64,000 nucleotides of DNA from Leptospira_A soteropolitanensis. Lineage in GTDB: Bacteria; Spirochaetota; Leptospiria; Leptospirales; Leptospiraceae. A program made the translations under genes and the position numbers. The notes below the pieces were generated by a model, which did not search any database, was not told the origin of the DNA, and saw nothing but the letters and a program-made list of their open reading frames with translations. How positions within the stretch are numbered: position 1 is the stretch's first letter; each line of letters begins with the position of its first letter. Shown piece by piece: positions 8,839-16,927 of this stretch. The stretch lies in assembly GCF_026151335.1 (NCBI RefSeq), contig NZ_JAMQPP010000010.1. One strand, 5' to 3'.

Positions 8839-9131
8839 GAGAGAAACCAACAAGTCTATCAAATGAGGAAATAGAGAATCTCTTAACTCTCCAAAAAGAT
8901 TGGAAATTGGATTCAAAAGAAGGAATCCCTATTTTAAAATTTGAAAAAGAATTCCGTAATTTTACCGAAGCATTTTCTTTTATCACAAAAGTGGCATTAG
9001 TTTCTGAATCCATAAATCATCATGCAGAGATTTGGAATGTATACAACAAACTACGATTGCAACTATTCACTCATGAAACTAATTCTTTAACCACTAGAGA
9101 TAAAGATTTCATTACAAGGCTGATGGACTAA
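8835..9131 (+). CDS. Pterin-4a-carbinolamine dehydratase-like protein
   Basis: A 98-aa DCoH/PhhB-fold protein. It carries the family active-site pattern INHHAEIWNVYNKLRLQLFT followed by the TTRDKDFI tail. The usual second residue after HH is Pro; here it is Ala. Members dehydrate 4a-hydroxytetrahydropterin for recycling or can act in molybdopterin metabolism. No aromatic-amino-acid hydroxylase lies nearby, so the pathway is open. It is the last gene of the run 6101-9131 and is followed by a strong terminator. Confidence 0.85.
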   Translation: MREKPTSLSNEEIENLLTLQKDWKLDSKEGIPILKFEKEFRNFTEAFSFITKVALVSESINHHAEIWNVYNKLRLQLFTHETNSLTTRDKDFITRLMD

Positions 9132-9163
9132 ACAAAAATCCTATCGATCCGTGATGAAATAAA

Positions 9164-9196
9164 AAAAGCCGGGGTTGGAAACCAACTCCGGCTTTT
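9164..9196. terminator. Bidirectional intrinsic terminator
   Basis: A 15-bp stem, AAAAGCCGGGGTTGG at 9164-9178 against CCAACTCCGGCTTTT at 9182-9196, has one G-U pair and a 3-nt loop. It has A and T runs on both sides and sits between two convergent genes. Confidence 0.9.
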
Positions 9197-9217
9197 GATT
9201 TTTCAGTAAAGAACTGA

Positions 9218-10141
9218 TTAAATCTCGATTTTGTAACCTACGCGGTAAGTTTGTCCACCCACTACTACTGGGTAAGCTGCCCAAGGAGCAAGTGCACTAG
9301 CACCACCAACAGATGTGGTGCCAGCAACACCCATTCCTGCAGAAAGGATAGTTTCCAATTCGAAGAAAAGGTGACCTTTATCAGTTACTTTTGTTTGAGC
9401 TCCAACAATCCAGTTGAATCCGAATCCGCTAGCACCAAATTTTGCATTTTCTTTTGCAATACCAGGACTTGGAACATCACCCAAAAGAGCGCCCCCACGA
9501 CCAAGTAGTGGAGATCCGTTGGAACCAAGTCCAGCGGTCATTAACTCTAAACCAGGAGCGTTGGTAGTTCCTGATACGTTCCACATACCTTTAAAGTAGT
9601 TCACACCACCACCGATGTAAACAGCTGTGTCGTTAGCTGCATTGTACAATTTAACCCCAATATAAGTGGGAACAGTTACAGCAGTATAATTCCACTCTTG
9701 GTCTAACCATTTGTAACCCATGATAGTGGAAGTAGTATCACCACCAGCAATTTTAGTTGTATAGTTAGCGTTGATTCGGAAGAAAAGATTATTGAGCCCG
9801 AAGATTCCTTCTTTTTCGTAACCGATGTTGATGTTACCACCAGTCATTGCTCCACTGTTTTTTCCACCAACCACTCCACCAGTAGATCTTTTTAAGCTGA
9901 GTAATGTGTTTTCAGCATAAATAGCTTTTTGTTGTCCACCAGTCAAAGCGCCAGAGCTGTTAGTTACTGGAAGGCGAGAATCGAGACCATCTTTTGTGAT
10001 GGTTCCGCCGAGTTGTGCTAGGTCAAATTGCATACCTAGACCGATCATAAGATACGAACGAGGACCGGATTGTGCGCTTAAGCTGCCAGCTAAGCACAAA
10101 AGTAAGAACCCCATCATTCCAAAGCGAAGAGATTTAAGCAT
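9218..10141 (-). CDS. ompL1: OmpL1-like outer membrane porin
   Basis: Transmembrane beta-barrel porin of Leptospira. I recognise OmpL1 from QLGGTITKDGLD near the N-terminus, VYIGGGVNYFKGMW in the middle, QTKVTDKGHLFFELET, and the C-terminal AAYPVVVGGQTYRVGYK. These align with remembered L. interrogans OmpL1, while the surface-loop stretches differ. The start is the ATG at 10141 with an AAGGAG site (CACTAAGGAG). It is followed by a signal peptide ending LAGSLSAQ, giving 307 aa. It is monocistronic, with its own promoter and a strong terminator. Confidence 0.88.
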   Translation of the reverse strand: MLKSLRFGMMGFLLLCLAGSLSAQSGPRSYLMIGLGMQFDLAQLGGTITKDGLDSRLPVTNSSGALTGGQQKAIYAENTLLSLKRSTGGVVGGKNSGAMTGGNINIGYEKEGIFGLNNLFFRINANYTTKIAGGDTTSTIMGYKWLDQEWNYTAVTVPTYIGVKLYNAANDTAVYIGGGVNYFKGMWNVSGTTNAPGLELMTAGLGSNGSPLLGRGGALLGDVPSPGIAKENAKFGASGFGFNWIVGAQTKVTDKGHLFFELETILSAGMGVAGTTSVGGASALAPWAAYPVVVGGQTYRVGYKIEI

Positions 10142-10239
10142 TTGATGATTACTCCTTAGTGAGTGTTTCCTGAATTTTTTTTCATTCCTGTGGACAAACG
10201 AATGCAAGTGAGCAACCGTTCATACCGACAATTGCAATG

Positions 10240-10268
10240 AAACTAGTCGTTCTTCTAGGATTTGTCAA
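10240..10268 (-). promoter_or_regulatory. Putative sigma-70 promoter of ompL1
   Basis: On the minus strand a consensus -35 TTGACA (10268-10263) is followed after 17 nt by TAGTTT (10245-10240). The start codon at 10141 would have a leader of roughly 90 nt. Confidence 0.5.
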
Positions 10269-10317
10269 ATAAAATTGTTAAATTTAAACGAAAATTGTGT
10301 TAAATGTGGTAATTCGA

Positions 10318-10887
10318 ATGAGTCTAATGCCATCTAGGCAATCTTTCCTTATTTGCAGATTGTTCTTGCTTTTTGTTCTGTTTTCCGGCGAGGCATTTGG
10401 TCGGGAACGCAAAATCATTCGTTTTTCAGGCGAATTGGTGCATTGGGATACAAAAGGACCCGAACCACAGTTTCGTTTTATCGACCCTACCAATTTACGA
10501 GAAAAAACCATCTATTGTGACGCTGATACGATGCAGCAGGCCCTTGGAAACCAGTCCTTTGAAAAACACAATATTGAGGGCAAAGCCACGCAACTTAACC
10601 CCACTTCTGAAATTTGGCTTTGTTTGGGGAAACCTCATATTTTTCAGAAATTTCAAGTGTCTATTAGTACTCCTGGTCCTCAGTCGAAAAAGATCCAAGG
10701 TCAGGTCATCGAAGCCGATGGCAACACAGGCCAAATTGTCTATTTGGTGAGAGGGAAAAGGTCCTATTTAACCATTGCACCAGAACTGGCTCAGGAGATG
10801 GCCGACTCCCTTTCTCGAATGCAAACAGTGGAAATCAATGGGGGCTACCATTATGACAGGATAAAACGTTATTACATAAAAGATTGA
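10318..10887 (+). CDS. Putative secreted protein of unknown function
   Basis: I do not recognise this protein. From the ATG at 10318 it has 189 aa with a signal peptide (basic start, then FLICRLFLLFVLFSGEAFG). The mature part is rich in beta-strand pattern. It has two similar halves: KIIRFSGELVHWD..PEPQFRFID and KKIQGQVIEADGNTGQIVYLVRG, suggesting two small OB- or SH3-like barrels. An in-frame GTG at 10297 is possible but adds nothing. It is divergent from ompL1 and ends 37 nt before carA. A periplasmic location is inferred. Confidence 0.65.
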   Translation: MSLMPSRQSFLICRLFLLFVLFSGEAFGRERKIIRFSGELVHWDTKGPEPQFRFIDPTNLREKTIYCDADTMQQALGNQSFEKHNIEGKATQLNPTSEIWLCLGKPHIFQKFQVSISTPGPQSKKIQGQVIEADGNTGQIVYLVRGKRSYLTIAPELAQEMADSLSRMQTVEINGGYHYDRIKRYYIKD

Positions 10888-10924
10888 TGAATTTTTGTTC
10901 GTCAGAAGGGACCATTTCTTTGGA

Positions 10925-12019
10925 ATGGACTGGATGCAGGCTTTTTTGGTTTTAGCAAACGGAACGGTCATGAAGGGCCGATCCTTCGGTGCAAATAAGA
11001 ATTCGATTGGCGAGGTAGTGTTTAATACCTCTATGGCGGGATATCAGGAAATCATCACTGACCCTTCCTACAAAGGCCAACTCGTGACACTAACTTACCC
11101 CATGATCGGGAACTACGGTATCAATCCAGATGACATGGAATCGGACAGAATCCAAGCTTCTGGACTCATTGTCAAAGAATACGTAAAACGACCTTCTAAC
11201 TTTCAATCTAAAGAAACTCTGAGTGATTTTTTAATCCGATTCGATATCCCTGCCATTGAAGGAATCGACACTCGCAAGCTAACTCGCATCATACGAAACT
11301 CAGGTGCCATGTCTTGCGGAATTTTTATTAGCGAAACTTACAACGATTCATTCCTAGTAGCCGTTAAAAATGCCCCCTCTATGGAAGGCCAAGACCTAGC
11401 ACAAGTAGTTACTTGTGAGAAACCATACGTTTTTGGTGCTCATTCTCCAAGTAAGTTTAAACTTGCTGTTTATGATTTTGGGGTAAAACGTAACATCTTA
11501 AAACTTCTGGATGCAGCCGGATTCAATGTTCATGTATTCCCCGCGAAAACCAAAGCCGAAGATTTATTGAAAGAAGGATTTGATGCCTACTTCCTTTCCA
11601 ATGGTCCTGGAGATCCAGCTCCTTTGGATTATGCCATTTCCTCTGCAAAAGCCATTATGGATGCCAAAAAACCTCTGTTTGGAATTTGTTTAGGACATCA
11701 AATTATTGGTTTAGCTTTAGGAAAAAAGACCGCCAAACTAAAGTTTGGTCACAGAGGTGGAAATCATCCGGTCCGAAACGAAGAGACTGGCAAAATTGAA
11801 ATCACATCCCAAAATCACGGATTTCATGTTCTTGGTGAATCAACAAATGAAATGCCGATTACAAGAATCAACCTATTTGACCAAACTGTTGCTGGGCTTA
11901 AAATTACGGGCCTTCCCGTTATGGCTGTCCAATACCATCCAGAAGCATGTCCAGGTCCGCACGATTCAGCCTACCATTTCCAAGAATTTTATACTATGGT
12001 AGAATCTAGTAAATCTTAA
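10925..12019 (+). CDS. carA: Carbamoyl-phosphate synthase small subunit
   Basis: Glutamine amidotransferase subunit that supplies ammonia to CarB for carbamoyl phosphate, used in pyrimidine and arginine synthesis. The N-terminal CPSase domain shows GEVVFNTSMAGYQEIITDPSY. The class I amidotransferase domain has the nucleophile motif FGICLGHQIIGLALG and the His/Glu pair in QYHPEACPGPHD. The start ATG at 10925 follows AGAAGGGA at about 12 nt spacing, giving 364 aa. An in-frame TTG at 10895 is less likely. carB is not adjacent. Confidence 0.96.
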   Translation: MDWMQAFLVLANGTVMKGRSFGANKNSIGEVVFNTSMAGYQEIITDPSYKGQLVTLTYPMIGNYGINPDDMESDRIQASGLIVKEYVKRPSNFQSKETLSDFLIRFDIPAIEGIDTRKLTRIIRNSGAMSCGIFISETYNDSFLVAVKNAPSMEGQDLAQVVTCEKPYVFGAHSPSKFKLAVYDFGVKRNILKLLDAAGFNVHVFPAKTKAEDLLKEGFDAYFLSNGPGDPAPLDYAISSAKAIMDAKKPLFGICLGHQIIGLALGKKTAKLKFGHRGGNHPVRNEETGKIEITSQNHGFHVLGESTNEMPITRINLFDQTVAGLKITGLPVMAVQYHPEACPGPHDSAYHFQEFYTMVESSKS

Positions 12020-12045
12020 GATTTGGCTAAATAGTGAGGTGATTC

Positions 12046-12231
12046 ATGTCATACGGTGAAGATAAAAATTTTTGGGGAATCCCATACGGAACAGAAATTT
12101 CTGCAGAAGCATTTGTAAAAGATATTTGGGATCCTAGTACAGAAGAAATCCTAACACCAAAACAATTCTTTGGCCTTGGTTGGGGAATTAATCTACATGC
12201 CTTGGGCCGAAGAGTGGGCGTAATCAAATAA
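12046..12231 (+). CDS. Small DUF5808-like protein
   Basis: A 61-aa protein with a good GAGGTG ribosome site 5 nt before the ATG. The pattern NFWGIPYGT...DPSTEEILTPKQFFGLGWGINLHALGRR resembles the DUF5808 motif, in which a W, a 'DPxxxxxFVxKRFGxGWTLNF'-like core and a short tail occur. No function is known for that family. It lies 26 bp after carA. Its 3' end overlaps the convergent SGNH gene by 39 bp. Confidence 0.65.
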   Translation: MSYGEDKNFWGIPYGTEISAEAFVKDIWDPSTEEILTPKQFFGLGWGINLHALGRRVGVIK

Positions 12232-13242
12232 AGCCTTTTTCAAAATTACGGCAAACGCATCTCTTCCTTTTTGGTTTAGATGCGTCAAATCACCAAAATA
12301 CCGATACTCCTCTAAAAATACCGATTTAAAATCAAAAACGATTACATCCTGCTTAGCTCTCATATCTGCGGTGATTGTTTTAAAAAAATCATCAGCAACT
12401 AAGTTTGCCTTCGTCTTCAAAATATCTTTTTCCATCTTCGGAGAAAACGGGATGCGAAGAAAAACTACATTTACTCCTCTTTCTTTCCAGAGTCGGAGAA
12501 AATCGAACCAAAGATGAATCGATAATTCCCTTTTCCCTGAAAGAACTTGCGAGCTATTTTCTGGGAACACTTCTTTTGCATCTAAGGTAGGATCATCACC
12601 TATGGATTTCCATACCCAAGAGCCTTGGTTTTTCTCCATACTTTCCTTTATATATACAAATTCTTTTTGTCTGCGCAAAACATCAATTTGTGCCAAAGGA
12701 TCATAAACCAAACGGTTGATATTGGAACTAAGCCCAAAGTAAGGGAATACTTTGATGATTAATTTCCAACTTAAATCAGTTAAATTCGAAAAGTAAGCCT
12801 TACGTAATAATGGATGAGTAATTACTTCGAATGAAAAACCTCCGAAGGAAAAGTAAAGTTGCCTATTGGCATCAGTCACAGAATTTTTACTCGTATTTAA
12901 TGGTGAAAGATTGACATAAACTTTCTTCAATTTCGGAAGCTTAGGAAGAACATCCAATGATTCCAATAGAATTCCTTCAGGTTGCTGACTCGGTTTAGGA
13001 AGATATAAAACTTCATTAATAGTTACACCTTCAATTTCGGCAATCAACTGAGGTGTTACCCCAGTTACTATTTGGCTATCACCTAACACCAATACTTTTG
13101 CATCAGAGTTTACAATTCGATTATTTGCAAGATACCAATATGAAGATGTAGTTTCGCAAAAAGGAACTATCCATTCGACAGTAAGATGCATAAAAACAGA
13201 AAGAAGTAGAAAGGTAATTAAAAAATAACGTAGCTTCATCAT
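12193..13242 (-). CDS. SGNH-type (DUF1574-like) membrane-anchored protein, MBOAT partner
   Basis: A 349-aa protein with one N-terminal membrane anchor (YFLITFLLLSVFMHLTVEWIV) and a periplasmic SGNH-hydrolase-like domain. Block I is VLVLGDSQIVTG near residue 50, and the terminal block is FGDLTHLNQKGRDAF with the Asp-x-x-His pair. Such proteins usually pair with an MBOAT acyltransferase to acylate or deacylate an envelope polymer. The MBOAT gene ends 5 bp upstream of this start. The substrate is unknown. Confidence 0.7.
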   Translation of the reverse strand: MMKLRYFLITFLLLSVFMHLTVEWIVPFCETTSSYWYLANNRIVNSDAKVLVLGDSQIVTGVTPQLIAEIEGVTINEVLYLPKPSQQPEGILLESLDVLPKLPKLKKVYVNLSPLNTSKNSVTDANRQLYFSFGGFSFEVITHPLLRKAYFSNLTDLSWKLIIKVFPYFGLSSNINRLVYDPLAQIDVLRRQKEFVYIKESMEKNQGSWVWKSIGDDPTLDAKEVFPENSSQVLSGKRELSIHLWFDFLRLWKERGVNVVFLRIPFSPKMEKDILKTKANLVADDFFKTITADMRAKQDVIVFDFKSVFLEEYRYFGDLTHLNQKGRDAFAVILKKALFDYAHSSAQGM

Positions 13243-13247
13243 CTAAA

Positions 13248-14645
13248 CTAAAACTGAAAATAAAAGAAATCCTGTTTTCCAAATGGAGAAAATAAAGAAA
13301 ACCAAAGAAAAAATAGAAAAAATAAAAATAAGAAGGAAAATGGTTTTGAAGTTATATAAAAATTCGGACGATCTGTATCTTTCCACTCTTGCCACAAATC
13401 AAATAGGAACAATGGCAATATAGTAATTAGGATCATTAGTGGAATAGATGAAACTTTTGGTAAGTGAGATAAATTTTCCAAGATTAACATTGTTTCCCCA
13501 GGCGATTGAATTCGAAACAACAATAACCCTAAAGAAAAACTATAGAAAGTAAAAAAAACACCTAAGAAAGCCTGAATGAGATTTGTTTCTTTCACAATAC
13601 CATAATATTTTAAACATCGATAGAAAACCAAACAGAGACCTAAATACACTCCCCAAATCACAAAACCATAACCGGCACCATGCCAAATCCCAGCCAAAAA
13701 CCAAACAATCATTAAGTTTAAATTTTCACGTAAAAAACCATGCCTATTCCCACCTAACTTAATGTAAACATAATCGCGTAACCAAGTAGAAAGTGAAATA
13801 TGCCACTTGGACCAAAACAAAGATGGATTGGAGGCAAAAAATGGTCGTTTGAAGTTATTCATCAATTGAAATCCCATCATTTCGGCCAGACCCATTGCGC
13901 AGAGCGAATAACCAAAAAAATCTGCATACACTTGAAATGCAATCACCGGAGCCACAATCCATAAGATTCCTTGTTCTAATGAAATAAAGGATGGAGCATG
14001 AATTTCCACATATCGGGATAACGGATCTGCAATTGTGGATTTGATAAAAACGCCCCAAATCAATAAGGAGATCCCATTCCAAATTTTTTCTCTAGTGATG
14101 GTTTGTTCAGACTCTATTTGGGGAATGAGATTCCCTGGCCTTTCTATTGGACCAAGCAACAATAAAGGGAAAAACAAATCATAAATCGCAAAGGTAAAAA
14201 AATTCTTACAAGGAAGAATTCTTTCGTCATATACTTCAATTAAATAACTAATGTTATGAAATGTATAAAAAGAAATCCCTATAGGTAGTAGAATTTCAGG
14301 TTTCCATAATAATTCAGCAAAACCAAAACCTATCCTTAAATCAGAAAACAAATCCCATAGAAAAATGAAATATTTAAACACTCCGAGGTAAAGTATGTTA
14401 GTAGAGATTGCGAATACAAATACAACTTTCTTCTTTTCCTCAGAAAGCGAGGTTAGGTATCTAGCTAATGTATAATTAAAAACCACTGAAATGAGGAGTA
14501 AGAATGTAGCATTGATATTCCATTGAGAATAAAAATAAATGCCGAAAGCCAAAAGCAGATATTTCCTAATTCGATCGGAAACAAAATAATAAATGCAATA
14601 GAAAAAAAGAAAATGAAAAAGGAAGGGTAGAGAGTTAAATAACAC
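13248..14645 (-). CDS. MBOAT family O-acyltransferase (AlgI-like)
   Basis: A 465-aa polytopic membrane protein that would move an acyl group across the inner membrane onto an extracytoplasmic acceptor. It has the AlgI/DltB signature: ISFYTFHNISYLIEVY in the first third, FKRPFFASNPSLFWSKWHISLSTWLRDYVYIKLGG, and the catalytic His in LAGIWHGAGYGFVIWG. The start is GTG at 14645. It is followed 5 bp later by the SGNH partner. No alginate or teichoic-acid genes are near, so the acceptor is open. Confidence 0.9.
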   Translation of the reverse strand: MLFNSLPFLFHFLFFYCIYYFVSDRIRKYLLLAFGIYFYSQWNINATFLLLISVVFNYTLARYLTSLSEEKKKVVFVFAISTNILYLGVFKYFIFLWDLFSDLRIGFGFAELLWKPEILLPIGISFYTFHNISYLIEVYDERILPCKNFFTFAIYDLFFPLLLLGPIERPGNLIPQIESEQTITREKIWNGISLLIWGVFIKSTIADPLSRYVEIHAPSFISLEQGILWIVAPVIAFQVYADFFGYSLCAMGLAEMMGFQLMNNFKRPFFASNPSLFWSKWHISLSTWLRDYVYIKLGGNRHGFLRENLNLMIVWFLAGIWHGAGYGFVIWGVYLGLCLVFYRCLKYYGIVKETNLIQAFLGVFFTFYSFSLGLLLFRIQSPGETMLILENLSHLPKVSSIPLMILITILPLFLFDLWQEWKDTDRPNFYITSKPFSFLFLFFLFFLWFSLFSPFGKQDFFYFQF

Positions 14646-14655
14646 GGGTAGTTAC

Positions 14656-16926
14656 TTAGGCTTCTTCAACCATTTCCAAAAATTGATTTTTGTCCTTTGT
14701 ATCATGAGGATAGGATAAATTTAAAACGCGATAAGTCGCTCGATACGATCCAATAATAGCGTCTTCTTTTTTTGCAAAAGAAGACTTAATTTTTTTAATC
14801 ACGATGTCGGCTTCCTCTTTGTCTTTTCCATGAAGAACCATAGCAAACTTTCCTTGCCCTACTCGCGTGAAAAAATCCAATTCTCCAATATGGTCCATCA
14901 TTGTTTTTCGCAATGCATCCGCATAACGAGCAAATGTTCCTGTTCCGACTAAGTGAACCATTCTAGAAACATTTTGAATTTTAAATAAGGAAACAGTGAA
15001 ATTCGTATTCATCTGAGATGCCTTTTCAATCTCAGTTAAAATTCTATTTTCCAATGGATTAAACGGATTTCTAAATAACGCTTCTTTCTCTTGTAAGATT
15101 AAAAGATTTGCAAAGACAGGCGCAGAAGTTTCAAGAAGAGTAACAGCTACGTCTCTAGTAGTGTCTGTCCAAGAAGATCCGGTAGAATGAACAATCACCA
15201 TACCCACAAGCCAATTCAAATTTATGATAGGAAGAATGGTAAATTCATTCATAATCCCTAGTTCATCATTGGTAAAAATAGATTTTAATTCTGCATCTTC
15301 TCTAAAGTTTTCTAACTTATAAACTCCAGGTACATTGGAAACCATTCCAACGATGTCAGAATCTTTACTGAGCCTGAAATCTTTGGCCCGTTCTGGTAGT
15401 ATAAAATTTGACCCAAATACAATATAATCTGAACGAGTTTCCGAATCTAATACCAAGAAGGAAAACTGTTTTACACCTAATTTCTGTTTAATGCTATCAA
15501 TAAGCAGGTCATATGCCTCATCCATCTTGCGAACACGAGTAAATTCGCGTGCAATTTTCAAAACAGATTCATTGATTTCTATTACTTCTTTAGCCTGGAC
15601 TAGACTATCATTCGTAGCTTCAAATTCTGATACTCTTTCAAATACGGAACCCGCAATATCACCTACAATTTTTGCAAATTCTAAATCGTCGGTAATGTAT
15701 TCTTCCCCATTGATGAGTTTTCCTAAGGATAATAATCCAAAACATTTATCTCCATGTCGAATCGGAACGAGGATTTCAGAACCCATTTCATTTAATAGGT
15801 TCAATTCTCGGCTAGGCAAACGAGCAGATTTAAACTCTCCTGCATAAATCACAGTTTCCGAATCAGAAATGCGAGAATAGATTTCATCGTTAGGTGACAA
15901 ATACCAAGAATCTTTGGATTGAATTCCTTGAGCAGCAACTGCTTCCCATTTTGGATTTTTAGGATTTGTGGAAGTGAGAACTACGACTGAGTTACATCCC
16001 ACTTGTCCAATTAAACTATAAACTAAATTATCAAAGTAATCAGAAAATTCTTTGGAAGATGCGATTTCTTTTGTTATTTCAAATATAGCTTGGTAATTTT
16101 CGATTCGTTTTTTGGAAGCAAGATGATATGACATCGGTGCTGTTCCAAAATCAGACTCATCGTCAAACAAGACATCTTCGCCAATCGGAGTCGGATCTTC
16201 TTTCGTAGGTCTAAGAGGTTGTTTTGCAGCTTCTTTTTTTGCGTCGATTTCCCACTCATCAAAAAGATTTACTTCTGGCAGTGGTGCATCCGGTTCCGTT
16301 GTATCGTCATGAAAATCACGATCAATTAAATCGTCACCAAACTCCAGTTCACTGGTCTTATCTGGTTCCGTTCCTTTGCTAGGTGGCGTTGTCTTTTCAG
16401 GTGATTCTGCTTCTAATTCTGGTGAAGGATTTTCATCGGAAGGTGGTAATTCTCCTTCTAACTCGGGAGATAATTCTTCCTCTGCGGGCAATTCAAAATC
16501 TAAATCAGGTTCTACAAGAGAATCATTTTCAGAATCCTCATCCGCAATTGGTTGGTAATCATTAGGTCCATTTTCAAAATCATCTTCTAATTGTGAGACA
16601 GGATTTTCATCCCATGCCTCATCTGCTAAGTCACCAAAATCGGCATCTGTCAATTCTGGAATATCACTTAAATCAAACTCTTCCTCTCCATCAGGATTGG
16701 GTAGGTCCCCAATTTCAGTGGGAAGGTTATCTTGAAATTCATCGTCTAACCATTCCGAGTCGGAGTCGACGGCAGGTGAAGATTCTTTTTGAGTTAGTTC
16801 TATCTCTTCCCGAAAGTGTTCCGCTTTTTTTAGTAATGAAGGTTTATCTTGAAAGTCGGAAATTGTTTTAGGAGTTGGGGAATCCGAAGTTTTTTTAATT
16901 TCTTCGGCTCTATCGAGAAGTCCCAC
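14656..16926 (-). CDS. Acidic N-terminal tail, two GAF domains and a degenerate GGDEF domain
   Basis: A 756-aa cytoplasmic protein starting GTG at 16926, one base after the previous stop. Residues 1 to about 275 are highly acidic and probably disordered. About 285-435 is a GAF domain (ILVPIRHGDKCFGLLSLGKL) and 455-615 a second GAF-like domain. About 635-750 follows a diguanylate-cyclase fold, but the catalytic GGDEF is replaced by GQGKF in FTRVGQGKFAMVL. It therefore probably senses a ligand or partner without making c-di-GMP. It sits between the repeat protein and the MBOAT gene in one transcript. Confidence 0.75.
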   Translation of the reverse strand: MGLLDRAEEIKKTSDSPTPKTISDFQDKPSLLKKAEHFREEIELTQKESSPAVDSDSEWLDDEFQDNLPTEIGDLPNPDGEEEFDLSDIPELTDADFGDLADEAWDENPVSQLEDDFENGPNDYQPIADEDSENDSLVEPDLDFELPAEEELSPELEGELPPSDENPSPELEAESPEKTTPPSKGTEPDKTSELEFGDDLIDRDFHDDTTEPDAPLPEVNLFDEWEIDAKKEAAKQPLRPTKEDPTPIGEDVLFDDESDFGTAPMSYHLASKKRIENYQAIFEITKEIASSKEFSDYFDNLVYSLIGQVGCNSVVVLTSTNPKNPKWEAVAAQGIQSKDSWYLSPNDEIYSRISDSETVIYAGEFKSARLPSRELNLLNEMGSEILVPIRHGDKCFGLLSLGKLINGEEYITDDLEFAKIVGDIAGSVFERVSEFEATNDSLVQAKEVIEINESVLKIAREFTRVRKMDEAYDLLIDSIKQKLGVKQFSFLVLDSETRSDYIVFGSNFILPERAKDFRLSKDSDIVGMVSNVPGVYKLENFREDAELKSIFTNDELGIMNEFTILPIINLNWLVGMVIVHSTGSSWTDTTRDVAVTLLETSAPVFANLLILQEKEALFRNPFNPLENRILTEIEKASQMNTNFTVSLFKIQNVSRMVHLVGTGTFARYADALRKTMMDHIGELDFFTRVGQGKFAMVLHGKDKEEADIVIKKIKSSFAKKEDAIIGSYRATYRVLNLSYPHDTKDKNQFLEMVEEA

Positions 16927-16927
16927 T